This document shows positions 1 through 6,679 of a stretch of DNA of 7,589 nt, piece by piece. The notes beneath the pieces are model-generated. The model was not told the DNA's origin. It ran no database searches and worked only from the letters and a program-made list of their open reading frames with translations. The translations under genes and the position numbers were made by a program. Every line of letters begins with the position of its first letter. Position 1 is the stretch's first letter. The stretch comes from Opitutia bacterium UBA7397 (GTDB lineage: Bacteria > Verrucomicrobiota > Verrucomicrobiia > Opitutales > UBA953), in contig DKND01000133.1 of NCBI GenBank assembly GCA_002470605.1, positions 2,396 through 9,984 of the forward strand, in the 5' to 3' direction.

Positions 1-1139
1 AGTTCGTAGCGGGCGATCTGAGCCGCGCCCACTTCAACTAAGGTCTCTCTCAAGAATAAAAGGTCAGCAATCACGCCTTCCGGCGACTGATGTTGCCCTG
101 GCTTCAATTCACCTTCGACGATGGGCATACGGAGACGGACTAAGTTGATATACTGGCGCCACGTCTCACCGATATTGCGCTTCAAAGCCAATTCACCTTC
201 TTCGCCATGAGCCGCCGCATGCTTCTGCACCTGGCGAATGAAGACAGGCGGAGGCAGCTGGAGGTGATCGCCCAGCGATAGTCGCTGACCCAGCGTCTCC
301 AGACGTTCGCAGCAAATCACGATGGCCGTGGAACGGAAAAGATTAAGCGCCCGCGTCGTGACCTCCGAAGTCACCAAGGGGTGGCCATCGCGGTCGCCAC
401 CTACCCAAGTACCAAAGGTGATCTGCGGCAACGAATCCGGGTGCTCAATTCTAGCTACTTCGAAACCTGCCGCTTCCCAAGCCTGCCGGAGACGCAGATC
501 CATACTGACCAGTGCGTCCGGAAAAACCTTTGAGAGGAAATAGTTGATATTACGGAGCTCCGACTGGACTTCCGGCTTCTGCTGGTAGAGTTCACCCGTC
601 CGCCAGAGACGCTCTAAGGCTACCTTGATCTCATCCCGGATAGCACGCTGCTCCGCTACGGTCCACATGTTATTTTCCCGGCGGACCAACAGTTTATAAA
701 CTTCGCGATGGATTTCCAAGACGGTCGCACGCTTGGCTTCGGTTGGGTGCGCGGTGAGCACCGGCTCGACGTGGATACGGTTCAGACGCTTCGCGATTTG
801 TTTGTCATTCAAACCGGCGTCCTTAAGCGCATTCAAAGCCCGACCCCATGACCCAGGATCAGCGGCCAGACCATTCTTGTCTTCGCGCAGACGTTTGGAT
901 TGAGCGGAGGCGTTTTCCTCCACCATGTTCAATAATTGGAAGGCGATGGAGTAAGCCTGCACGCCGCGGTAGGAAAAGATCTGCACGCCACGCAATTTCC
1001 GCTTACCCATCCAAGGCAAAGTCCCAGCCAAGTCCTTGTGATCGAGCTGCTCGAGCACTTCGACAAAACAGCTCATCATGAAGTCGAGGTCCTTATCGAC
1101 TTTCTTTAAGCCACGGGCGAGGTCGTTACTGATAGCCAT
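1..1139 (-). CDS. ppc: Phosphoenolpyruvate carboxylase, N-terminal part (runs off left edge)
   Basis: Cytoplasmic enzyme that carboxylates phosphoenolpyruvate with bicarbonate to oxaloacetate, refilling the TCA cycle. About 379 codons are visible, read from my own reverse-strand translation; the family is usually 880-960 residues, so more than half lies beyond the edge. Two family signatures are clear: VEPVLTAHPTEAKR at about residues 124-137, carrying the essential catalytic His (His131 here), and FGTWVGGDRDGHP at about 242-254, the glycine/arginine-rich active-site motif. The frame is open throughout. The ATG at 1139 is the natural start because an in-frame TGA lies two codons upstream; no Shine-Dalgarno sequence precedes it. 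It is transcribed divergently from the helicase across 97 bp. The allosteric C-terminal region is not in view, so regulation cannot be judged. Family assignment is very secure. Confidence 0.96.
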   Translation of the reverse strand, partial: MAISNDLARGLKKVDKDLDFMMSCFVEVLEQLDHKDLAGTLPWMGKRKLRGVQIFSYRGVQAYSIAFQLLNMVEENASAQSKRLREDKNGLAADPGSWGRALNALKDAGLNDKQIAKRLNRIHVEPVLTAHPTEAKRATVLEIHREVYKLLVRRENNMWTVAEQRAIRDEIKVALERLWRTGELYQQKPEVQSELRNINYFLSKVFPDALVSMDLRLRQAWEAAGFEVARIEHPDSLPQITFGTWVGGDRDGHPLVTSEVTTRALNLFRSTAIVICCERLETLGQRLSLGDHLQLPPPVFIRQVQKHAAAHGEEGELALKRNIGETWRQYINLVRLRMPIVEGELKPGQHQSPEGVIADLLFLRETLVEVGAAQIARYE

Positions 1140-1236
1140 GCGACATCAGTCGTAGCACGAGGGCCGCAAATCCCGCAACCGCAAACCCCTCTCCGGCTTG
1201 CGTTCATCTCCGTCCGCGCTTTGCTGGAAAGTCGTC
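1140..1236. promoter_or_regulatory. Divergent intergenic region between ppc and the helicase gene
   Basis: This 97-bp gap separates two divergent starts, so it must hold, or lie close to, the promoters of both genes. I could not find a convincing -35/-10 pair on either strand. It is C-rich on the plus strand, with no clear operator palindrome. Confidence 0.4.
1226..1231 (+). promoter_or_regulatory. Ribosome binding site deciding the helicase start
   Basis: The purine-rich GGAAAG lies 5 nt before the ATG at 1237. It supports that ATG over the in-frame TTG at 1198, which would add 13 residues (beginning MRSSPSALCW) with no resemblance to a helicase N-terminus. Confidence 0.5.
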
Positions 1237-3591
1237 ATGTCGGACTCACGGCTCATCCTCCCCGACCTTTGGCAACAACACGCTTTAAAGGCCCTGCGCC
1301 AGGGCAACGACGTGATCGTCCAAGCCCCGACAGGTGCCGGTAAAACTCATGTATTTGAATTATTAATCAAAGGCGGCACCCGCGGCCAAGCGGTCTACAC
1401 GGTACCGACGCGCGCCCTGGCCAATGATAAACGCGCCGAATGGCTCGCCCAAGGCTGGGACGTGGGCATCGCGACCGGCGATATCAGCGAAAACCTCGAG
1501 GCTCCCGTCATCGTCGCTACCCTTGAAACCCAACGTCAACGCTTCCTCGAAGGGCGGCATCCCGGTCTGTTGGTAATCGATGAATATCAGATGCTGGCCG
1601 ATCGGCGGCGGGGAGCGGCTTACGAGACCGTCCTCGCCATCGCTCCACCGCCAACGCAACTACTCCTCCTGAGCGGTAGCGTCTCCAACCCCCAAGCCAT
1701 CGCCGAATGGCTCCAAGGGGTCGGCCGGAAGGTCACTTTAATCCAGGAGCACGCCCGCCCCGTCCCCCTAGAAGAAATATCCTTGGATGCCCTCGAAACC
1801 CGCGAACCGTCCGGCATCAAGGGTCACCTCGCCCGGGCCGTCATCCGGGCCGTCCTTGCCGATTTAGGCCCGGTCCTGGTTTTCGCCCCCCGCCGCCGGG
1901 CCGCCGAACAAATTGCCCGTGAAATCGCCCAAGGCCTGCCCCTCGGCCAAGGCCCGCAGTTGAATCCGACCCAACGTGCGTGCGCCGGCGATGACTTAAA
2001 CCGACTGCTTCGCCAAGGCGTAGGCCTACACCATAGCGGTCTTACCTTTGAACAAAGGACCAGCCTGATCGAGCCTTGGGCCAAGGAAGGCCGACTCAGC
2101 GTCGTGGTCGCCACGACCGGCCTCGCCTCGGGCATCAATTTCTCCCTTCGCTCCGTCTTGGTGACCGATCGGCGTTATGCCAGCGATCACACCGAAAGAG
2201 AAATCCGTCCCGACGAACTGTTGCAAATGTTCGGCCGGGCCGGTCGCCGCGGGCTCGATGAGCGGGGTTACGCACTCTGGACGGGCGACTCCCCCCGCCT
2301 CGGCGAAGCCAAACCTTTGCAACTGAAACGCAGCGAGGGACTGGATTGGCCTGCCTTCTTATCTTTAATGAAAAAATCGCCCGAGCCCAAACTCGCGGCG
2401 CAACGACTCGCCCAGGCGCTCTTCTCCCGGGAACCGATCGATTTAGCCCTCGAAAACCTTCCGGCCGAAGAATCCCTGGCCCAACCCGTGCCGACCCGAG
2501 GTGTCTTGAGAAAAATCCAGGAGATCAAAAGTCGCCATGGCATCTGGCAACGCGCACGCCCTACCCAACTCGTCCCCCTCTCCGCCGCCCTCATCCGGAT
2601 CAAAGATGAATGGCACCCTGCCCTGACCAAGCCCGACTCTTTGCGGGCGCTTCCCTACGGTACTCCTTGCAAATTGGAATTGATCGCAGGGATCCAATAT
2701 TACGGACGCATCGTCACGCTCGCCTTTTTTCCGAAAACCTCGGACACAAACCAGCTGACCCCCGCCGGGTGGCTGACCGATGCCTTGCAGAAGATTTCGC
2801 ATCGAAGTCCGCGCACGTGGAAACTGGAGAACCTTGAGAAAGAAATTCTTCCGCTCCTCCCTCGCCTCACCCAAGGCGGCCAAGCCCATGGCAGCGTTTT
2901 CTTGGGCAAAGATTGCGTCCAAGTTAAACTCGATTACTCGGCGGCGCATGTGAAAATATGGCCTGATGCGGATCAACAACCTTTGATCAATCCGGAGAAA
3001 CGTGAAATCGAAAAGGAAGATATCAATCTCAGCGAAGTTCTCGGAGGCGGCCAAGCCCATGGCGCCAAAGCGGGTCGGCTCTGGCGAAAACTAGGTTTAA
3101 TCGAACCCTCAGGAAAACCTACGCTTCGAGGGGAAATAGCCTCTATCTTCCAACATGGCGAAGGCCTCGCCGTCGCTGCCGCCCTCGAGGATCACTCGTA
3201 CGATGCCGCGGCCATCGCCTGGGATCTCGCCGAACTCCGTGCCGGCGAACGCGTCGCCGCCGCTACGCGCAACTCCAGTCGCCTCGGCGCCTGCTGTCGC
3301 TTGACTTATAAATCCCTCACCGCCGACGGCTACCTGCGCGAAGGCCTCTCCGAAGGTTTCGGTGAAGGTTGCGCCGAAACGATGAAAGCTTTCGCGCTCC
3401 ATCGTAAAATACCGCCGAACGAAACCCACGAACACGGCCCCGGACCAGGCGATTTGGAACGTGCCCTGCTCGAATGGCGAAGTACGCTACAATTGATCGC
3501 CCATGGCCCCGGTCATCCTTGGTCACGCTGGCAAGAACTGCGCGAAGCTGCCGCACAAGTTCTCGCCCAGATTACGGGAAAACATAAATAA
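1237..3591 (+). CDS. SF2 DExH-box helicase (Ski2/Hel308-like core) with unassigned C-terminal half
   Basis: An ATP-dependent nucleic-acid helicase of 784 residues, presumably cytoplasmic. The core is complete: Walker A APTGAGKT (30-37), motif Ia PTRALA (57-62), Walker B DEYQ (115-118), motif III SGS (146-148), then in the second RecA domain HHSG (265-268), TTGLASGINF (293-302) and motif VI QMFGRAGRRG (330-339). HHSG followed by QMxGRAGR is typical of Ski2-like and related helicases. Residues after about 360 match no domain I can name; they include two copies of GGQAHG (547-552 and 604-609) and a stretch GEGLAVAAALED near 655-670 that may be a helical bundle. The ATG at 1237 is preferred to the upstream in-frame TTG at 1198 because of the GGAAAG ribosome site. 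It lies about 100 bp before rnpB on the same strand. Whether the substrate is RNA or DNA cannot be told; a role in RNA turnover is only a guess. Confidence 0.9.
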   Translation: MSDSRLILPDLWQQHALKALRQGNDVIVQAPTGAGKTHVFELLIKGGTRGQAVYTVPTRALANDKRAEWLAQGWDVGIATGDISENLEAPVIVATLETQRQRFLEGRHPGLLVIDEYQMLADRRRGAAYETVLAIAPPPTQLLLLSGSVSNPQAIAEWLQGVGRKVTLIQEHARPVPLEEISLDALETREPSGIKGHLARAVIRAVLADLGPVLVFAPRRRAAEQIAREIAQGLPLGQGPQLNPTQRACAGDDLNRLLRQGVGLHHSGLTFEQRTSLIEPWAKEGRLSVVVATTGLASGINFSLRSVLVTDRRYASDHTEREIRPDELLQMFGRAGRRGLDERGYALWTGDSPRLGEAKPLQLKRSEGLDWPAFLSLMKKSPEPKLAAQRLAQALFSREPIDLALENLPAEESLAQPVPTRGVLRKIQEIKSRHGIWQRARPTQLVPLSAALIRIKDEWHPALTKPDSLRALPYGTPCKLELIAGIQYYGRIVTLAFFPKTSDTNQLTPAGWLTDALQKISHRSPRTWKLENLEKEILPLLPRLTQGGQAHGSVFLGKDCVQVKLDYSAAHVKIWPDADQQPLINPEKREIEKEDINLSEVLGGGQAHGAKAGRLWRKLGLIEPSGKPTLRGEIASIFQHGEGLAVAAALEDHSYDAAAIAWDLAELRAGERVAAATRNSSRLGACCRLTYKSLTADGYLREGLSEGFGEGCAETMKAFALHRKIPPNETHEHGPGPGDLERALLEWRSTLQLIAHGPGHPWSRWQELREAAAQVLAQITGKHK
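2875..2892 (+). repeat. 18-bp in-frame direct repeat, copy 1 (GGQAHG)
   Basis: The 18-bp sequence GGCGGCCAAGCCCATGGC encodes Gly-Gly-Gln-Ala-His-Gly at residues 547-552 of the helicase. An identical copy begins 171 bp (57 codons) later in the same frame. Identity at every third position suggests a recent duplication, gene conversion or shared codon preference. Confidence 0.85.
3046..3063 (+). repeat. 18-bp in-frame direct repeat, copy 2 (GGQAHG)
   Basis: Second exact copy of the 18-bp sequence, encoding residues 604-609 of the helicase. The flanks differ (TQ before and SVFLG after in copy 1; EVLG before and AKAGR after in copy 2), so only the hexapeptide is repeated. Confidence 0.85.
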
Positions 3592-3642
3592 TCGCAACTA
3601 AGCCCGCCATCACCTACGGAGGACCAAGTCGAATCAGGGATT

Positions 3643-3661
3643 GAAGGGAAATTTACCCTTC
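3643..3661. repeat. Small inverted repeat downstream of the helicase
   Basis: GAAGGG and CCCTTC form a 6-bp perfect stem around the 7-nt AAATTTA, 52 bp after the helicase stop and about 34 bp before the start of RNase P RNA. No U-tract follows, so it is not a standard intrinsic terminator. It could be an mRNA 3'-end hairpin or a protein site in the rnpB promoter; the sequence does not decide. Confidence 0.35.
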
Positions 3662-3694
3662 CCTATCGCCGACCTTGGGCTACATTGCGATAAC

Positions 3695-4062
3695 AGTCAT
3701 ATACGCGCATTCGCACGGAGCAATCCGTGAGGAAAGTCCGGACACCATAGGGCAGGATTCCCGCCGCAAGTCGGGGCACGACGCAAGTCGTGACGGATAG
3801 TGCCACAGAGAAGATACCGCCTCCTCCGCAAGGAAAGAGGTAAGGGTGAAAAGGTGGGGTAAGAGCCCACCGCTCGAAGGGTAACCGACGAGGCATGGTA
3901 AACCCAATCCGGTGCAAGACGAACAGGGACCGTTCGAGGTCGCCCACCAAGGTCCCGGGTTGTCGCATCGCCGCAAGGCGAGATTGAAAAATCAGAGAAA
4001 TGAATGCGCAGGGGATCGGCGAGAGCCACCCAAGGACAAAATCCGGCTTACAGTATATGGCT
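3695..4062 (+). ncRNA. rnpB: RNase P RNA, bacterial type A
   Basis: Catalytic RNA of RNase P, which removes 5' leaders from pre-tRNAs together with the RnpA protein. Conserved core blocks are present in order: GAGGAAAGTCCGG near 3729, ATAGGGCAG, GTGCCACAGAGAAGATACCGCC, TAAGGGTGAAAAGGTGGGG and, at the 3' end, GACAAAATCCGGCTTAC, which closes P4. Helices drawn by hand: P1 3695-3704 with 4053-4062 (10 pairs, one G-U); P2 3705-3712 with 4002-4009 (8 perfect pairs); P3 3714-3719/3724-3729 with a GCAA loop; a hairpin 3777-3782/3787-3792 with a GCAA loop; 3853-3858/3866-3871 enclosing GTAAGAG; P16 3926-3931 with 3951-3956; P18 3968-3972/3977-3981 with a GCAA loop; and a P19-like hairpin 3982-3985/3990-3993 with a GAAA loop. 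The boundaries are set by P1 and may be off by a few bases. It is about 370 nt, normal for type A. No strong promoter match is visible upstream. Confidence 0.97.
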
Positions 4063-4070
4063 CAAAAGAC

Positions 4071-4107
4071 GGAGGGCCGAACGGAAACGTTCGGCCCTCC
4101 CCCTTTG
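4071..4107 (+). terminator. Strong hairpin after rnpB, probable intrinsic terminator
   Basis: A perfect 13-bp stem (4071-4083 with 4088-4100) closed by a GAAA tetraloop starts 8 nt after the P1 helix of RNase P RNA. The following tract is C-rich with only three T residues (CCCTTTG), weaker than a classic U-run. It probably ends rnpB transcription or protects its processed 3' end, and separates rnpB from the deacetylase gene. Confidence 0.75.
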
Positions 4108-4173
4108 TGCTACCGGAACGGCACGGCTTAACTGCTTGATTCAAACTGCATTCAACGGCATCGATTACCTTAC

Positions 4174-4884
4174 ATGGAGGCAACCACGGCCAAACTTAAG
4201 GATGCCCTCTGCGCAGGCGCAAGAATCGCCATCCTCGCACCCCACCCTGATGATGAATCGCTCGGCACGGGCGGCCTCATTCAACGCGCCCTGGCAGCCG
4301 GAGCCGAGGTCAGGGTGATCTTCGTTACCGACGGAGATAATAATCCCTGGCCGCAACGTTACATCGAACGCCGCTGGTTCATCGGCGCCTCAGAACGAGC
4401 ACGCTGGGGGGCCCGACGTCGCTCAGAAGGTCAGCACGCGCTACAACTCCTAAGCGCAGGTAAATGTCAGGCCGAGTTCCTCGGCTTACCCGACGCCGGC
4501 ATTCTCGCCCTCTGGGAAGCCGACCTGCCAGGCCCTAAGCCGGCCTTCGAAAAACTTTTGCGCGCATGGCAACCAACCATGGTTGTCATTCCCTCTGAAA
4601 TCGATCGCCACACGGACCATCAAGCGACCCATCTCTTCGGCCTGGAAGCCATTCGCTCAACCGGGCTTCACTGCCTGGCTTATTCCTACCTCATCCATCG
4701 ACCTTGGTCGCAGAAAGTCATGAGAAGGCATCTTGCTTCCGACCAACTCAATCTCAGCGAGACCGAACGTATGCTCAAACTCGACGCCATCCGTTGCCAC
4801 CACACTCAGATGGCCCTTAGCGGTGGTCGTTTTTCAAAGTTCGCCAGCGAAACCGAACGCTACACTCTCGTCCAAATTACCTAG
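4174..4884 (+). CDS. PIG-L family (LmbE-like) zinc-dependent N-deacetylase
   Basis: A 236-residue protein of the PIG-L/LmbE superfamily, whose members (PIG-L, MshB, BshB) remove the acetyl group from N-acetylglucosamine-containing substrates. The N-terminal motif APHPDDES at residues 22-29 gives His24 and Asp27 as predicted zinc ligands and Asp26 as general base. The motif RHTDH at 145-149 supplies the third ligand, His149. Length is normal for the family. There is no signal peptide or membrane segment, so it should act in the cytosol or at the inner membrane face. The ATG at 4174 has no clear Shine-Dalgarno sequence; it lies 73 bp after the rnpB hairpin. The stop is 2 bp before the ArnT-like gene, so the two are very likely cotranscribed, which points to an envelope-linked amino sugar as substrate (inference). 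A bacillithiol or mycothiol role is less likely, because no partner gene is nearby. Confidence 0.92.
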   Translation: MEATTAKLKDALCAGARIAILAPHPDDESLGTGGLIQRALAAGAEVRVIFVTDGDNNPWPQRYIERRWFIGASERARWGARRRSEGQHALQLLSAGKCQAEFLGLPDAGILALWEADLPGPKPAFEKLLRAWQPTMVVIPSEIDRHTDHQATHLFGLEAIRSTGLHCLAYSYLIHRPWSQKVMRRHLASDQLNLSETERMLKLDAIRCHHTQMALSGGRFSKFASETERYTLVQIT

Positions 4885-4886
4885 CC

Positions 4887-6677
4887 ATGAGCGAATCAAA
4901 CCAACCGACGCAGCCAGCCAGCCCCGCCTTCCTGCATTCGACGCGCTTTCAGGCGCTCATCCTCGGCGCCCTCGTGTTATTCCTCTTCTGGTGGCGCCTC
5001 GGCAGCCTCGGCTTAATCGATCCCGATGAACCTTTTTACGCCCTCACGAGCCGCGAGATGGTCCAAACAGGCGACTGGCTCACACCCCGCGTTTTCGGCG
5101 AACCCCAATTCGAAAAACCGATTCTGTTCTATTGGGAAACCTGTTTAGCTCAGCTTACCTTCGGCGATAACGAATTCGCCGCCCGCGTCCCCGGCGCCCT
5201 CGCCGCCAGTTTTCTGGTCTTCCTGACCTGGGGCATCGGCCGCAGACTCTTGACCCCTTTCGCCGGATTTCTCGCCGCCGTCGTGCTCGCGACGGGAGTC
5301 GAATTCGTCCTGATGACCAGGCTAATGCTGACGGATATCTCCCATGCCCTCTTTATCACGGCAGGGATGTATTGCCTTTGGCGCGCCTTCCATGATGAAG
5401 AAAAGCGGACTCGCTGGCTCTTACTCCTGACCGTGACCTCCGCGCTCGGTATGCTCACCAAAGGACCCCAAGGGCTGTGCTTCACCCTCATGGCCGGAGC
5501 AATCTATGCTTGGTGCACCGGCCAACGACAACCTTGGTCCGCTAAGCATCTGGCGATGTGCGTCCCTCTCTGGCTAATCATCGTCGTGCCATGGTATCTG
5601 GCGATGTTCATCCTGCACCATTCCGGGCCGACCTCGCCGGTAGTAGGCTGGGGCTATTATTGGGATTCCTTCTTCATCCATGAAAACTGGGACCGGATGT
5701 GGCATGCCGAACACCAAGGAAATAATACTTGGTACTATTATATCGAAATGCTCCTCGGTGGATCCTTGCCCTGGATTCCTCTCGTTGGCGCCGCCCTTTG
5801 GGAAGCAGGTAAAAATATTAAGGTGAAATTCCGCGAACAACCTGGACTGACTTTCGTCCTCTGCTGGCTCGTGCCTTGCTACGTGTTCATGACGATAGCG
5901 CAAAGCAAACTCCCAAGTTATATCTTCTTTCTTTTCGTCCCTGTCGCTTTGCTCGCTGGCCGCACGTTGCAGCGCTGGATCGACCAAGGCTTCGGCCCCG
6001 TCGAGCGCTGGATTGTCGGCGGTCTGACCTTCTTCCAAGGCTTCTTGCTCGCGATCTACACGCCAGCCGCCCACCCGCATGCCATCCCGTTCAAGTGGCA
6101 GCTCTATGCCCTCGGCCTCCCGCTGCTGCTTGCCGGCATCTTCGCCCTGATGCGCCGGGCCTTCCTCTGGGCAAGTCTTTCCGCATCCTTCAATGTCGTG
6201 CTCATTTTTACGGCATTCTTCTGGATTGAACCCGTCCTCGAAGGCACGGTCGGCAGTCGTGAAATCTGCAAGATCGCCACGAAAGTTCGGCTCCCTGGCG
6301 AACCCCTGATGACTTGCAGCTTTCTCGGACGTGCCGCCAATTACTACATGGGAGAAATCCCCGTCGGTATCTTTGTCCCGGACCAGAAAAACCTCGGCGG
6401 ACATCGCAATTTTCGCCCGTACTACCCTTTCTATTCTTATCACCCACTGCGCCAATTCACGATCGAAAAACAACTGGGAGAGTATGCCGATCAACGCGCT
6501 TCCGTCCTCTGCATCGGCGAGCAACGCGACTTCATCTCACTGAACCAAGGCGCAACCTCTTCGGTCCGCGGACGCTGCGAACTCCTCGGACAGACCGGCG
6601 AAAAACCCGGACGCTCCGTCTTCCGCATCCATGCCAAAGGCTGGATTCCTGCGAGTCAGTCAACGGAAATTAAATAG
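4887..6677 (+). CDS. ArnT/PMT-family integral-membrane glycosyltransferase
   Basis: A 596-residue polytopic inner-membrane protein related to ArnT and the dolichyl-phosphate-mannose-protein mannosyltransferases. These GT-C enzymes move a sugar from a polyprenyl phosphate carrier to an acceptor on the periplasmic side. The first transmembrane segment (about 22-40) is followed by the hallmark loop IDPDEPFYALTSREM (44-58), with the Asp-Glu pair (Asp47, Glu48) expected at the catalytic site, then GDWLTPR (62-68) and FEKP (75-78). TRLMLTD (144-150) and MLTKGPQG (189-196) are also family-typical, as is FIHENWDR through EHQGNNTWYYY to LGGSLPW (about 263-296). Hydrophobic segments recur to about residue 445, followed by a soluble tail of about 150 residues, probably periplasmic. 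The ATG sits 2 bp after the deacetylase stop without a clear Shine-Dalgarno sequence, so translation may be coupled. The transferred sugar and acceptor (lipid A, glycan or protein) cannot be read from sequence. Confidence 0.92.
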   Translation: MSESNQPTQPASPAFLHSTRFQALILGALVLFLFWWRLGSLGLIDPDEPFYALTSREMVQTGDWLTPRVFGEPQFEKPILFYWETCLAQLTFGDNEFAARVPGALAASFLVFLTWGIGRRLLTPFAGFLAAVVLATGVEFVLMTRLMLTDISHALFITAGMYCLWRAFHDEEKRTRWLLLLTVTSALGMLTKGPQGLCFTLMAGAIYAWCTGQRQPWSAKHLAMCVPLWLIIVVPWYLAMFILHHSGPTSPVVGWGYYWDSFFIHENWDRMWHAEHQGNNTWYYYIEMLLGGSLPWIPLVGAALWEAGKNIKVKFREQPGLTFVLCWLVPCYVFMTIAQSKLPSYIFFLFVPVALLAGRTLQRWIDQGFGPVERWIVGGLTFFQGFLLAIYTPAAHPHAIPFKWQLYALGLPLLLAGIFALMRRAFLWASLSASFNVVLIFTAFFWIEPVLEGTVGSREICKIATKVRLPGEPLMTCSFLGRAANYYMGEIPVGIFVPDQKNLGGHRNFRPYYPFYSYHPLRQFTIEKQLGEYADQRASVLCIGEQRDFISLNQGATSSVRGRCELLGQTGEKPGRSVFRIHAKGWIPASQSTEIK

Positions 6678-6679
6678 CC

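Noticed and set aside
322..1081. Short plus-strand open frames at 322-543 and 848-1081
   Set aside because: They are antisense to ppc, which has unmistakable active-site motifs in the minus frame.
1198..1236. TTG start adding 13 residues to the helicase
   Set aside because: A better-placed ATG with a GGAAAG site 5 nt upstream exists at 1237, and the extension does not look like a helicase N-terminus.
2443..3060. A 205-codon open frame on the minus strand
   Set aside because: It is antisense to the helicase, has no recognisable motif, and the helicase frame is continuous through the region.
3641..3694. Possible rnpB promoter (TTGAAG at 3641 with TATCGC, or TACATT/GATAAC nearer the RNA)
   Set aside because: No combination gives both a good -35 and a good -10 at the right spacing, so I do not annotate a promoter.
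3663..4029. Overlapping open frames of about 100 codons on the minus strand and shorter ones on the plus strand
   Set aside because: They overlap RNase P RNA, whose conserved blocks and helices fully explain the sequence.
5574..6524. A 316-codon open frame on the minus strand
   Set aside because: It lies wholly inside the ArnT-like gene, its product is charged and low in complexity with no family motif, and the plus frame shows clear conserved membrane-protein motifs. It is a shadow of GC-rich codon use.
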